64,000 nt of DNA, from the NCBI GenBank assembly GCA_945910005.1, contig OX246749.1:28654183-28718182 (forward strand), in the 5' to 3' direction. This document shows positions 45,785 through 61,071 of this stretch, one piece after another. The DNA comes from Isoperla grammatica (lineage: Eukaryota > Arthropoda > Insecta > Plecoptera > Perlodidae). Positions within the stretch are counted from its first letter, which is position 1, and the number at the start of each line of letters is the position of its first letter. Made by a program: the position numbers and the translations under genes. Below the pieces are notes generated by a model, which was not told where the DNA came from, made no database searches, and saw nothing but the letters and a program-made list of their open reading frames with translations.

Positions 45785-46087
45785 TCGTGCAGCTCACAGG
45801 TGGCCGTGTAGACAACTTTCAGTTTTGGTACAACTATTAACAATGTGTGTTAGGCCCCAATGCAACATAAGGGCCCAAATCTCGGCCAGTTATACAGATA
45901 GAAGGTCGGAAATGGTTTCAATCGATTAAGACTATGACTACCATTTTAAAAGCAGCTAACAGTGGGGGTCTAGCTACAACTAGTCACAATGTAATTTAGG
46001 CCCTTATACAACCAAAGGGCCCATATCTCAGTCAGTTTTACAAATTGGATGTGAAATGGTTTCAGTCGATTCAGACGTATTATACTA
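45785..46087. repeat. About 145-bp satellite, left part
   Basis: Two units similar to those at 50055-51040, interrupted by the gypsy insertion at 46088. The first unit begins with gctcacaggtggccgtg, then tagacaactttcagttttgg, which resembles the 5' part of Ig exon 3 just upstream on this strand. Confidence 0.7.
46082..46087. other. Target-site duplication of gypsy element (left)
   Basis: ATACTA, repeated at 50049-50054 directly after the other LTR. It could be one or two bases shorter if some matching is by chance. Confidence 0.75.
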
Positions 46088-46107
46088 TGGTATTTAAAAG
46101 ATATAAT

Positions 46108-49598
<3,491 letters not shown>

Positions 49599-49599
<1 letters not shown>

Positions 49600-49841
49600 T
49601 ACTGACTGCCCCGAATGTTTTCCTGGTACTTACATGGAGGCACACAGTGGCGAGCGCGGTTGCCGAAAGTAGCGTGGTACCAACAAAATTCTCTGTCAGT
49701 GGTCGTGCCTGCTGGTGCTGGGGCCCTGTTGTGTGACCTTGAACGCTGACGACGGCCTTGGAACTGATCATCACTGAGCGCGGCGACGATGGCAGTCAGC
49801 GACTTCAACCGTTGTGTCAACTCTTGTAATTGTGCTTCCAT
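49599..49841 (-). CDS. Gypsy gag remnant with CHCC motif
   Basis: 80 residues: an N-terminal helical stretch ([20 protein letters not shown]), a basic [10 protein letters not shown] stretch, and [18 protein letters not shown]. The last is the C-x2-H-x9-C-x3-C (CHCC) motif known from CsRn1-type gypsy elements in place of the usual CCHC knuckle. A normal gag of this group has several hundred residues with a capsid region, and that is absent. The frame ends at the TAATG overlap with pol. The whole distance from LTR to pol is only ~310 bp, so the loss is a real deletion rather than a decayed frame. Confidence 0.85.
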
Positions 49842-49881
49842 TTTAAATGTGATTACCGATAGACAGAAGGTATGCGTCTTA

Positions 49882-49904
49882 TTCGAATCACGTCGGGGTC
49901 ACCA
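49882..49904 (-). other. Gypsy primer-binding site (tRNA-Trp)
   Basis: On the plus strand ttcgaatcacgtcggggtcacca reads like the 3' end of insect tRNA-Trp including CCA. On the minus strand it is TGGTGACCCCGACGTGA..., three bases downstream of the 5' LTR. A tRNA-Trp primer is known for CsRn1-type elements. Confidence 0.82.
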
Positions 49905-49907
49905 ATA

Positions 49908-50048
49908 TGGTATTTAAAAGATATAATTTAAATGAAACCAAATTTATTGTCATGTATGTTTCTCAGCCCCTGGTTACAAACTGAATAGCCAAACATTGAT
50001 TTTTTCTTCTTTGATTGTTGCGGACCCACCGCCTGGCAATCCGCCACA
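49908..50048 (-). repeat. Gypsy 5' LTR
   Basis: 141 bp, matching 46088-46228 with no difference seen, flanked by ATACTA at 50049-50054. Confidence 0.92.
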
Positions 50049-50054
50049 ATACTA

Positions 50055-51040
50055 TTTAAAAAACACCTCACAGTGGGGGTGTAGCTACAACTAGTCACAA
50101 TGTGTGTTAGGCCCTAATCCAACAAAAGGGCCCATAGCTCTGTCAGTTTATAGATAGGAGGTCGGAAATGGTTTTAGTCGATTTAGACGCATACATACCG
50201 TTCTTAAAACTCCTCACAGTTGGGGTCTACCTACAACTAGTCACAATGTGTGTTTGGCCCTAATACATCAAAAGGGCCCATATCTCAGTCAGTTTTACAG
50301 ATAGGAGGTCGGAAGTAGTAAATCGTTTTACTTGTGATAACCATTCAAAAAAATCTTACAGTGGGGGTCTAGCTACAACTAGTCACAATGTGTGTTAGGC
50401 CCCAATACAACAAAAGAACGCATATCTCAGTCAGGTTTACAGATAGAAGGTCGGATATGGTTTCAGTCGATTAAGAGTTACGATTACCATTCTAAAAACT
50501 CCTCGCAGTGGGGTTCTTGCTACAACTAGTCACAATGTGTCTTATTCCCTATTTCAACAAAAGGGCCCATATCTCAAGTCAGTTTTGCAGATGGGAGGTC
50601 GGAAATGGTTTTAGTCCATTTAGACTTATAATAATTAATTACTGTTCTAAAAACACCTCACTGTGGGGGTCTAGCTAAAACTTAAGTGTATTGCAATGAA
50701 TCTGTGGTCTAAGGATCCAGCCCACCTTCCCTACCTCACTCCATACCTCGAGCCACAATGTGTGTTAGGCCCCAATACAACAAAAGAGCGCATATCTCAG
50801 TCAGGTTTACAGATAGGAGGTGGGATATGATTTCAGTCAATTTAGACGTATAATTACCGTTCCTAAAACCCCTTTACAGTGGGGGTCTAGCTACAACTAG
50901 TCACAATGTGCGTTAGGCCCCAATACAACAAAAGGGCCCATATCTCAGTCAGTTTTACAGATTGGAGGTCAAAATTGGATTTTATCGATTTACACTATGA
51001 TTTCCATATCAAAAATTTCTCTTAATGGCGGTCTACAGTG
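50055..51040. repeat. About 145-bp satellite, right part
   Basis: Tandem units starting near 50071, 50217, 50359, 50505, 50658 and 50877. Each contains cagtgggggtctagctacaa, tcacaatgtgtgttaggccc and catatctcagtcagttttac. One unit (50658-50877) has an extra ~70 bp. The gypsy element split this array from its left part at 45785-46087. Confidence 0.88.
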
Positions 51041-51311
51041 GAGACCACTCGGACAACGAAGCAGAGTAACGGGGGAAAACCGGTTCTGAGCGATGACCAT
51101 ATTTTGTACAACCATTAGGAATGCATCGCATTCATTCATTCATTCATCGTATTCAAGTTTTGTATTATAAAATTTAAAATTGAAAGTGTTATTTTTCGAA
51201 TCATTACAATAAGGGAAAGTAATTTCTAAAACAGATTGTTGTTGCTGCCGTAAGTCTTGACCATTCATTGACTGAACCGTGACCAAGTGGTAGTCTTGTT
51301 GGTAAACCTAC

Positions 51312-51632
51312 TTGCTACAATGAGAGTCATGTATCTGTATTCAGCTCGGTTCGGGGACACGGCGATGTAACACCTGACCGGCCCGTTGTCCTCCTCGCTG
51401 ACGTTGCTCACAGCCAGACCGCACTCGCCGCTCTGCCGTCCAGCCCCCAGGTAGCGATGCCGGCCGACGCTGTCGGCAGACTCGGATCCCTGGGTGAAGA
51501 GAAGAGTCCTGCGTAGCGGGTAGAAGTCACACCTGCCCAACGGTCCCTGCGCCTTCAACGCGAACCTCGCCTCCCCGCCCTGGAGAACGACGGCCTCCCT
51601 CGGTGTCCGGGTGTGAGAGATGGTGCCCCAGA
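51312..51632 (-). CDS. Ig gene, Ig domain exon 2
   Basis: Minus strand: acceptor gttacag before 51632, donor |gtaggt after 51312, phase 1-1, 321 nt (107 codons). It encodes HTRTPREAVVLQGGEARFAL, then GRCDFYPLRR, GRQSGECGLAVSNVSEEDNG and VRCYIAVSP. The G-x-C-x-F, then G-E/D-C-G-L, then D-x-G-x-x-x-C arrangement is shared with Ig exon 1 and differs from the canonical domain of exon 3: an extra cysteine replaces the usual pre-E-strand position and the core tryptophan is lacking. Probably a V-like domain of an arthropod-specific group. Ligand unknown. Confidence 0.8.
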
Positions 51633-51639
51633 CTGTAAC

Positions 51640-53180
51640 CAGGGAGCAGATTTACAACACTCCTATAGTGATGTTTGTGTTATAGTCTATCTTTACCAAC
51701 TCAGTTACAATAAATTACCATCTGATTTCCAGTTTATTTTTTGTATTTTTGGTATTTTAATTTTTATGTTATTATTTTCGAAAGTTTACTTTGTGGGCAA
51801 CGACGAACTCTACAACTAGTTCATACGTTGTTGAGATGGTTTTCTGTAGGACTTATTTATAATGTTATTTTTGTCAATCCTTGCTATGTCGGTTACAAGA
51901 CGCCGGTTCCGCCTAGACTAGTATTATTAATCTAGGGAAATTTGACTTAACCCAAAAATCAACCAAACCCAAAAGAAATTGCAACCGTATGTGAGGAGCA
52001 GACGGGACTGGCGACGAAAATAAGCAGACTTCAGGATAATGTTGAATGAATGTGTATTTTCCTTAGATGCAGATGTTAATAAAACTTATAACTGAACTAC
52101 TTACTGAATACAGAACTAGAGCTTGCACTTACATAGGCTCCTGCTTACTAACTGGTCTAGCCCTATAACAAAACCCTCCCGAGAGGGAATGACCTTGACC
52201 CCCTTCTCCCCCTCGGTCGCTCACCGCATTCTTGACAGGCGTACTAGTACTAGACATATAATAATAAGGTAAACAATAATCGGAATAATGAACTAAATAA
52301 TACTAAAGAAATAAAGGTAAACCTAATGTATGTACATGTATGGTTATTTTACAACACATAGGGTCAATGGTATCATAGTCATCAAACAATTGAGCTCCAT
52401 AACATATCCAAAATCCGCTTATATCAGCATGGAGTAATTTTATTAAAATTAGCTTTTAAGGGGACATTATATATGGTATTTCTTCCGTACAACTGATCTG
52501 GTTTCTACGCAATTTTTTCACTTTTTTTCGTTCTAAACTACCAAGTTACGTTACTAATCATAGTTTTATTATGAAATGATAAATTATTAATTCGCGATTA
52601 GTCAGTGCTGCAGCGTTAGTTAAACCATGTTAAACCCCTCCCCTAACCTACTCGACGTTGGTGGGCCTGTCACTGCGCAGCCATAGTGTAATGGGCTGAC
52701 CGTACGAATATCCACTACGAATAATAAATTACCCCTTCTGCAAATTTGAAGAAGGGGTAATTTATTTTTAGTTGCGTCTCCGGGTTTACCTAGGCGTACC
52801 TAATTTCTCTTTATTGTGGTTCAAGATCAACATTTCCCCTGGCTTTTTTAATGTCTTTATAAAGTTGCGTCTCCGTGTAGGCCTAGGCCTCGCTCGTACG
52901 CCATATTGCAATATTTAACGTGATTCACATGTCAAAACAAAGTATTTTAAAAATGGAAATAAAATATCAAAAAAACGTACTATTTGTAGAAAAAAAGTGG
53001 AGAAGGTACAGATAAATAATCAGATAATGTGTATGTAATACGTACATAATCTATCTCCCAAAGGAATACACAAAACGAAGGAAGTAGTTCGGAAGAAATA
53101 CCTTATATATAATAGAAAATTAAAAACTTCACAAATGTAAACATATCAACATGAAATTGTGGACACACGTACATCAACAC
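51640..53180. other. Ig-gene intron; little recognised
   Basis: No exon was found. A perfect 17-bp-arm hairpin (aataaattaccccttct and its complement) sits at about 52724-52769. The rest is AT-rich unique-looking sequence. Confidence 0.55.
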
Positions 53181-53181
53181 C

Positions 53182-53747
53182 TTAAAGTCGATCGATGATA
53201 ACTGCACATGTAATATAAATCATTTAAATTGTATGTACTGCAAGTTGAGATTAAGCTTGTGAATATTGTAGAAAAAAATATGCACCTACCGCTATTAGTT
53301 TTTTATTAATTGAGTGTTGAAATGCGTTGGAATTCCCTATGTTATACATTGTAACTGAACAAAAACCAACACTTTCAATTGTATAACTTTGCGTAGCATT
53401 TTCAAAAAGTAATATATTGTAATACATTTTCGTCCTGAATGTAGATAACTTCATGACTAACATGAATACGTTTGAAAAAGATGATCAAACGGGATCCGTT
53501 TTCGAGATATTCGCGTTGGTGTGTCAATTTTACGTCAAATCTACTCAAATTAGAAACTATAAATATACTTTATTAATAAAAAAAAATATATATAATTTCA
53601 AGAAGTTCAGTGTTAAATGCTACTCACATGTAATAATTCTTGAAATTCATAATTTAGAATAAAAAAAAGGAATTTTTCATGTCCATTTAATTTGAATAGT
53701 TTAGTTGTTGTATTGAATGGGTAGTTCACTTCATCGATCGACTTTAA
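53182..53747. repeat. Possible MITE with 17-bp inverted ends
   Basis: ttaaagtcgatcgatga at 53182-53198 is exactly inverted at 53731-53747. The outer four bases at each end are TTAA, which could be a target duplication. The interior is non-coding. Confidence 0.4.
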
Positions 53748-53799
53748 TATAACATGTGAATTGTTTTAAAAGTTTGGCAACCATTATCCGACCATTTGA

Positions 53800-53883
53800 G
53801 ATCACATTCTGTCTTTTTATACAATTTAACCGGGCTCCAATGGGGCTCAAGCACAATTCAGAAGCAAACGATAAAAAATAAAA
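53800..53883. repeat. Half-copy of the 57.7-kb foldback element
   Basis: cacattctgtctttttatac..., then cagaagcaaacgataaaaaa match one arm of the inverted repeat at 57695-57960. The copy ends where the LINE tail repeat (ttag)n begins. Confidence 0.55.
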
Positions 53884-54225
53884 CTAGTTAGTTAGTTAGT
53901 TAGTTAAGTTTTATTTTTCAAGTGAGTCATACATACATAATACAATTTCAATATTTGTATGCCCCTGTAAGATTAATCTTGAGGCGGGGCATACGTTCTT
54001 ATTATAATAGACTTTAACAGGTGTATTTGATATGATAGGACTAAGTATAATTATAATTAAAATTGGACTAGGCCTACAAGCCCACATTTTAATGAAAAGG
54101 AACATAATAAGTTTTACACAAAACTAATGTTATTACAAACACATAAGACTATAACTAACACTATTATGAAAAGAGGAGAACAAAATATAAATATGAGTCT
54201 TGTAGTGAACAGGACTCAAGATTCA
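53884..54225 (-). repeat. 3' end of LINE K with (TTAG)n tail
   Basis: The untranslated 3' region of the LINE ends in four to five ttag units (53886-53907), the simple-repeat tail typical of CR1-type LINEs. Confidence 0.7.
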
Positions 54226-57200
54226 TCACTTGAAACCATTGACGGTATCATTAATGTCTTTGATGGGAAATTTGTGGAGCCACTTTTTTAGATGAATATT
54301 GAACGTATCTTTTGATTTGAGTTTACGAATTGCTACAGGAATTTGGTTGTACATCTTTATACCTATGATCTTTGCATGTCGCTGAGTAATGCCTTTGTTG
54401 ATTCTGCTTTGAAATATTTTGTTGCTGGTTTTGTAACGTGTTTTAATGTTGTAGTTAATGGTGGGATTATGGGGTAGAAAGTGTAGTTTATTAAAGTGAG
54501 CATATTTACATAGAGACAGAGCATATTATAGTTTACGTATTTGGTAAACACCTGCACATTTATAAACGTTTTCAGTGGGATACCGCATTTCTTTCTTGAG
54601 CATTATTTTTAAGATCATATTTTGTATTGTCTTTAAAGGTTTTATGTGGTTGTCATAAGCACCCCCCCAATTTATGATTGCGTACTGAATAAAAGACTGT
54701 ACTGTTGCAAAGTAGACTAGCTTTAGATTAGAAGAAGATAAAATATTTCGTAGATTGTAGAAGTTTATCATGGAAAATCGTAGTTTTTTAATGAGTGACT
54801 GAATATGGGAATCCCATTTCAGATGTTGATCAACAATTATTCCAAGGTACGTCGTAGAGTTGGTTTTTAATAGCGAGGGACAATCACAATTTGTGCTGGT
54901 GGGGTTGCAATTATGAGCGTGGATTTGTAATGTAGATATAATTGGTTGTGTATTTTTTCTGGGGGAAAATGTGATGTATGTAGTTTTTTCCTTATTAAGT
55001 GTTAGTAAATTGATCATTAGCCATTTATTGACTTTCTTTAACCCATTTTCTGCTAATTTATGAACATCATTCCAGGTTTTAGAGGAAAAAATTAAGACTG
55101 TATCATCTGCAAATGTAATAATTTTGCATCCTGCCTTTAGTGAACAGAGACTATTAATAAACACTAAAAAGAGAAGTGGTCCTAAAACAGTCCCTTGTGG
55201 TACACCGTATTTTATAATACGATTTTTACTGACCGTGTTTTGTATTTTTACCATTTGAGGTCTATTATAAAGGTAACTTTTAATTAGTTCTAAGGGAGTC
55301 CCTCTTATTCCCAGTTTGTCAAGCTTTTTAAACAAAATAAGGTGAGAGACAGTGTCAAAGGCTTTCGATAAGTCTAAGAAAACTGCGATCGCTTTTTCAT
55401 TGTTGTCAATTATGGTATGAATTTTCGTAGTCAGGGTTAGTATTGCATCATCAGTGCTTCTGTTCGCCCGGAACCCGAATTGATTAGGTGAAATTAATTT
55501 ATTTGATTCTAGGTAATTATAAAGCCTATGTTTAATGCATTTTTCATGTATTTTTGAGAAAGTAGATAGAAGAGAGATAGGTCTGTAGTTACTGGTTAGA
55601 GTTTTATTTCCCTTTTTATATATTGGTTTAATTTGAGCAATTTTGAAAACATCAGGGTAGATTCCCGTAACAAAGCTTTGGTTTATAATGTGTTGTAAGG
55701 GTAGGGCTATGAGATCCATAATGGTTTTAATAGTGCGAGTACTTATAAGATCAGGACCAGTAGCCGTGTATGGTTTCATTGTTTTAATGTGATCTAAAAT
55801 TTCATGTGTAGTGACTGGTTCTAGAAATATAGAATTTGGATGAAAGATGTTATCAGCTGTTTCCATTTCATGATCAGTGGGGTCATTATCTATAACTCTC
55901 TCTATATTATTAGCCATTTTTTCTCCTATATCACTAAAGTAGTTGACAAAAGTGTCAGTGATTTCTTGTGGGTTATCTGTCAAAATCCCTGTAGAAGTAC
56001 TTGTTATTTTCGTTATTTCCGAATGTCTTGTGTTTTTGTTTGAGATTTCTTTGATTATGTCCCATATTTTTTTACTGTCTCCTTGAGCTTCTAATATTTT
56101 ATCTCGGTAATATTGATTTTTTGTTTGTTTAATAAGTAGATTAAGGTAATTTCTGTATTTTTTATAGTAATCTTTCAGCTCAGTGTTATTAGGGTATTTG
56201 TAGAGTTTTTTGTGCAGACTGTCACGTTTTCTTATTGAACGAATGATACCTAATGTGATCCACGGTTTAAGTTTAAAGTGATTTCTCGATTTTATTTTTC
56301 TTGTGGTAGTGACATCTGCAATGTAAGTTTGAAGAGATTTCACAAGAGATTCTGCAGCTTTACTAGGATTGATTTCTTGGAGAACTAAGGCCCACTTTTC
56401 TACTTCAAGTTTTTGTCTCAACAGATCAAAGTCTACGTGGTTTACTACTTTAATTATTTTGCTGGACGAAGTTGGATTTATGTCGGACGTTATTTTGTCA
56501 TCATTCTCTGTACTCGTACTTAGTGCAACACATATGGCGTAATGATCTGTAATGTTCGTTTGTAGTATTGCACCTTTAAATTTAAATTTATTATTAGTAG
56601 AATTGATAAAAGCATGATCAATGCAGGTAGAAGATGATTTTGAGATTCTAGTAGGTTCGTTAATAAGTGAGTGAAAGCCGTGAGCATTTAAGTTATTTAG
56701 GTAGTCGTTGGATAATTGAGAGTTGTCCATGGTGTTAATGTTAATGTCACCTATTAGTATTTTGTTTCCTTTTGTCACTACTTTAATTTCTGATAATAAT
56801 TCAGTAATAAAAGTCTTCACATCCCCTGCAGGAGATCTGTAGATAGCCATAACTGAGTATATTTCTTTATCTATTAATGCAGTAACTTTGACAACGTTAG
56901 CTTGAGTAAATGAGTTAATTCTCGATATTTTAAGTGAATCGAAGGTTTCATCCTTGACAAGTATCGTTAAACCGTCAAAAGTTGTTAATTTATTAGTATA
57001 GTTAAATGTGGAGTACCCATCAATGACATATTGGCATGAATCGTGTTTTAAATGAGTTTCGGTAAGGATGATCAGATCAAATGAAACGTTACTATCCTGT
57101 AGAAGTATTAGTAGCTCATCAAAGTGGCAGTTAATTCCACGAATGTTTAGATGGAAAATTTTTATGCCATCGCACCTTTCATATGCTACCTTAATATCAT

Positions 57201-57237
57201 TTGCAGTTGGGCATATTATGTATGTATGTATACCATA
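54226..57237 (-). pseudogene. Nearly complete APE-type LINE (EN + RT)
   Basis: Open on the minus strand from about 57237 to 54526, then continuing in the same frame after a single TAA (54526-54528) to TGA at 54226. In order: endonuclease (FHLNIRGINCHFDEL start, ILTETHLK, MAIYRSPAGD, ILIGDININT, CIDHAF, DHYAICV), a linker with SKKIWDIIKE, RT (YRPISLLSTFSKIHEKCI, FGFRANRSTDDAI, FLDLSKAFDTVSH, GVPQGTVLGPLLFLVFIN, catalytic FADDTVL near 55100), YLGIIVD, NWGGAY, and a C-terminal tail (RHAKIIGIKMYNQIP, WLHKFPIKDIND). No ATG starts the upper frame before a stop near 57240, so the 5' end is truncated or damaged. One nonsense codon and the missing start make this copy inactive, but it is otherwise well preserved. 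Confidence 0.88.
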
Positions 57238-57694
57238 CTATGTATGGTAATATAAAGTTAATTGCACTGAATGCGTATCCATTTTGTGTGTTATTATAAT
57301 TGCACTTACATTTTCACTTTGAAACTTGGTATTATGAACGCCTCTGAAAATTTGAAGAGAATTGTTAAGATATGAATGAGTTCTCTCTCTTTCAATAAAT
57401 CTTTCTCCTAGATCTTAAAAAGTATTAATTTATAATTCAATGGGAAATTAACATTGCAGTTTTCCATTAAAAATAACTTCTTGCCCACCTAGAATTCATT
57501 AGTTACGTTTGTATGGTATTTTTGCAAATTAAGCCGTCAGCTATACATATGTTAAGGACACTCTTTTAACTCAATCTTATTTTCTTGCCTTAACACTTTT
57601 TAAGATAGGAACTAGGAGAACTCATTCATTTCTCAACCAAATCTGTTCAAATTAAGAAAAACGTTCATAATAATTATGCTCCATATCATATTAT

Positions 57695-57960
57695 TTGAGC
57701 CATTATTTGAGCACATTCTGTTTTTAAGTACAATTTTACCGGGCTTCGAAACGGCTTTTCAAATTCTAGAAGTGAACGATAAATAAAATTTAAAACACCG
57801 TCTTATGTATAGTAATGATACTTGTTTATGGTACGTGTGTCATTACCATACATAAAACGGTTTTTAAATGTTATTTATCGTTCACTTCATGAATTTTAAA
57901 AGCCGTTTCGAAACCCGGTAAAATTGTACTTAAAAACAGAACGTGCTCAATTAATGGCAG
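57695..57960. mobile_element. Foldback element with about 120-bp arms
   Basis: gcacattctgtttttaagta..., then cgaaacggcttttcaaattc (57712 onward) is inverted at 57885-57950 (gaattttaaaagccgtttcg, then tacttaaaaacagaacgtgc). The loop is only about 30 bp. Non-coding; a MITE-like element in the Ig-gene intron. Confidence 0.8.
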
Positions 57961-58139
57961 CACAATATTTAAAAACCTATAGTGTAATATTAAGATGTTG
58001 ATGTATTTGTGTAGGTAGTCTAAGACTGATCGGTTTTATATTGGTTAAATTTGAATGTATTTATTATACAGGCCCTACTGTTCGCTTAAAAGCTTCTTTT
58101 CTTAAATGTATCTCATGCGGATTATTGTAATTTTCCCGA

Positions 58140-58270
58140 TATCATACAAAGATAAAGTCAAGTTCCAAAAACGAAAAAACCCACCCCGAACCGGGAATCT
58201 AGCCCTAGTGCTTCTGCATTGGAATCAGGAATAAACTAAACCAACTAGACCATTGAGCCACACAACGCGC
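58140..58270 (-). repeat. tRNA-like SINE fragment
   Basis: On the minus strand tggctcaatggtctagttgg (A-box-like), then ttccaatgcagaagcactag and gggctagattcccggttcgg, followed by ggtgggttttttcgttttt. It resembles the SINE candidates at 14.7 and 43 kb, lies directly downstream of Ig exon 1, and has a degenerate B-box. Confidence 0.45.
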
Positions 58271-58298
58271 TCTAGTGTGTGGAAACAGTGAAACTCAC

Positions 58299-58658
58299 CT
58301 TCAGCATAGAGGTCAGCCCAGGCGTAGCTCCAGCCACCGTTCCCAGCTCGGACTCGACAAGCGACCATCCACCTCTTCGAGCCCGTCACCTTCAGGGCGA
58401 CCCCGCAGTCCCCCGCCCCCAGACCCCGGCCACTGTAGCTGTAGCCGGTGAGCCCAGAGGTCAGATGAGTAGAGTTGGCCTGGGACAGAGACCCCCGACT
58501 AAGATCCAACAGTGGACCTTCCTTGCCATCATCGTCCCGCCACGTGAACTGACACCCGGCCAGGGCTACGCCCGCAGAACAGGTGTAGGTGGCAGTCTGG
58601 AGGGCTTGGGATACTCGCACGTGGTCCGGGGTCATTGTGAGGCTGTAGGACGTCACCC
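58299..58658 (-). CDS. Ig gene, Ig domain exon 1
   Basis: Minus strand: acceptor gtctctcag before 58658, donor |gtgagt after 58299, phase 1-1, 360 nt (120 codons). It encodes GVTSYSLTMTPDHVRVSQAL, ATYTCSAGVALAGCQFTWRD, DGKEGPLLD, GLGAGDCGVALKVTGSKRW and VACRVRAGNGGWSY. It shares the extra-cysteine pattern of Ig exon 2. An upstream signal-peptide exon must lie above 59.6 kb and was not found. With exons at 51312-51632, 45426-45740 and 43610-44628 all joining in phase 1, a secreted Ig-Ig-Ig-coiled-coil protein is predicted. Joining is inferred from orientation, order and phase. Confidence 0.82.
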
Positions 58659-59590
58659 CTGAGAGACAGAACAAACACAATTATGTCGCGTTGCAATACA
58701 ACTGACACCCGGCCAGGGCTACGTCAGCAGAGCAGGTGTAGGTGACAGTCTGTGGGGCTTGGGATACCCGCCCGTAGTCCGGGGTTATGGTAAGGTTGTA
58801 GGACGCCACCCCTGAGACACAGAACAAACACAATTATGTCGCGTTGCAATACAACTGACACCCTGCCAGGGCTACGCCATTAGAGCAGGTGTAGGTGACA
58901 GTCTGTGGGGCTTGGGATACCCGCCCGTAGTCCGGGGTTATGGTAAGGTTGTAGGACGCCACCCCTGAGACACAGAACAAACACAATTATGTCGCGTTGC
59001 AATACAACTGACACCCGGCCAGGGCTACGTCAGCAGAGCAGGTGAAGGTGACAGTCTGGAGGGCTTGGGATACTCGCACGTGGTCCGGGGTCATTGTGAG
59101 GCTGTAGGACGCCACCCCTGAGACACAGAACAAACACAATTATGTCGCGTTGCAATACAACTGACACCCGGCCAGGGCTACGTCAGCAGAGCAGGTGAAG
59201 GTGACAGTCTGGAGGGCTTGGGATACTCGCACGTGGTCCGAGGTCATGGTGAGGCTGTAGGACGCGACCCCTGAGACACAGAACAAACACCATTATGTCT
59301 CGTTGCAATACAACTGACACCCGGCCAGGGCAACGCCCGCAGAGCAGGTGAAGGTGACAGTCTGGAGGGCTTGGGATACTCGCACGTAGTCGGGGGCCAT
59401 GGTGAGGCTGTAGGACGCCACCTCTGAGACACAGAACAAACACAATTATGTCGCGTTGCAATACAACTGACACCCGGCCAGGGCTACGTCAGCAGAGCAG
59501 GTGAAGGTGACAGTCTGCAGCGCATAGGATACCCGCCCGTAGTCCGGGGCCATGGTGGGGCTGTAGGACGCGACCCCTGAGACACAAAAT
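58659..59590 (-). repeat. Array of six 153-bp partial Ig exons
   Basis: Six units upstream of Ig exon 1, with the marker gacaccc at 58704, 58857, 59010, 59163, 59316 and 59469, against 58551 in the intact exon. The period is exactly 153 bp (51 codons). Each unit carries the intron end, the 3' splice AG and the first ~110 nt of exon 1 (to the second cysteine, GCQ), then returns to intron sequence (ttgtattgcaacgcgacata). The rest of the Ig domain is missing from all six. Units differ by about 5-12 substitutions each (for example GVASYNLTI against GVASYSLTM). Confidence 0.92.
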
Positions 59591-59689
59591 AAACACAATA
59601 ATCGAGTTTCACAGCAGCTAATGAAACATGTTTGCAGTCATTGGACTATCTATAAGACGCACCCTATTTCACGGTCTATTAGACAAACA

Positions 59690-60090
59690 TTGGTCATTAG
59701 CAGGGTCCGTAAATCCCCTGGCGGAGGCCCGTCGAACAACGAAGTCAGGTCGTCCCATCCATTTGTACAATGCTAAACTCACGTTTTTCAAATGGGAGAA
59801 TCATTCAGAAAAACAAATGAATTGAACTGTCAAAACCAATTCTGGCTCAAAACCGCATCTCATGTAGTTAAAATAATTTATTTTTACTTACAGTCTATCT
59901 ACATTTTTAAGTGAAGTATTCTGAAATCAAATTTTGCATGATAAATAAGTAGATTTATGTGATAAGCCAGTTTTTGTAGTGGGCACGAGAATGGCGATTT
60001 TCGTGCCCATGAGAAGACCTAACTTTGAGGTTTACCGAACCTCCGCCAGGGGATCGACGGACCTTGGGTCATTAGCTCTAATCGTTTCGT
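59690..60090. repeat. Element with about 45-bp inverted ends
   Basis: cattagcagggtccgtaaat, then cccctggcggaggcccgtcg (59696-59738) is inverted, with changes, at 60040-60085 (cgaacctccgccaggggatc, then gacggaccttgggtcattag). Non-coding interior; MITE-like. Confidence 0.6.
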
Positions 60091-60109
60091 TTCTACTATG
60101 AGCGGACAG

Positions 60110-61070
60110 ACTTTTAACAGGTTATTTGAAAAAAACACCCCCCTATTCAAAGGTTGCACGTACGTCACATCTTTGCGCGTGGCGGCCACATTTGTGATCA
60201 AACTTTGACGTTGCCATGGAGAAACAATTGAATGTTGTTGTGGTAGAATCAATAAATTCCTAGTTATTTAAAATGCAACCTCCTAACATCGCCAATCACG
60301 ATTTAGGATAGTAAATGATGAGTAATGTCACTAATAAACGAATGCATAAGAAAGAAGATTATTTATTAAAAACTAGTTATATTTGGATACTACCCCACAT
60401 GGAACACACAACCACCCAGCACCGTGTCCGGTCACTGGGCTCTCCCGTTACACACTTAACCCCCCTCTCCCAGGCCTTTACCAAGGGCCCTCTTCGGTCC
60501 GCCCACCTCGACCTGACATAGAGAAGGAGGGGTGGTAACCATACATTCTCCCCCAGATTGTATAACCTTTGTTTCACTGAGACCCAATTGGAGTAATAAA
60601 ATCTTTTAGTGAAGCATGTGCAACAATGGTCACAATTTTTGAAAATACAAATACAATTTTAAAATCAAGTACTGAGTCCATACGAAACTACCAAAAACTA
60701 ATACAAGAATACTTGGAAACAATGTTTAATCGTGATCACTGGTGGGTGTACATTAGTCAATCATGGTCGTAATTTAAGAACAATACAAACGCAAATCAAG
60801 TACATGAACATACCTAAAGCTATATATAATACAACAATATTCTAGTAATGAAAACAGGGGGGAAATAAAAACAACACAATGCAATAAATGCCAACCAAAA
60901 CACCTTTTGGTCTTTAGAAACTCTCACACTTTGAGCGGTTGGTTATATTTTTTATGATTAATCACATTGAAAATGCCCTTGCATTAAGTGTATAAAGGCC
61001 CCACCACGTGTGCGTACTGGTCGCATAACCGTTTAAAGAACGTACACATGTCTAAGAACCGACGTAATTG
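60110..61070. other. Unassigned region
   Basis: No gene or clear repeat recognised. A GC-richer patch (60400-60550) has short frames on both strands. Confidence 0.5.
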
Positions 61071-61071
61071 C

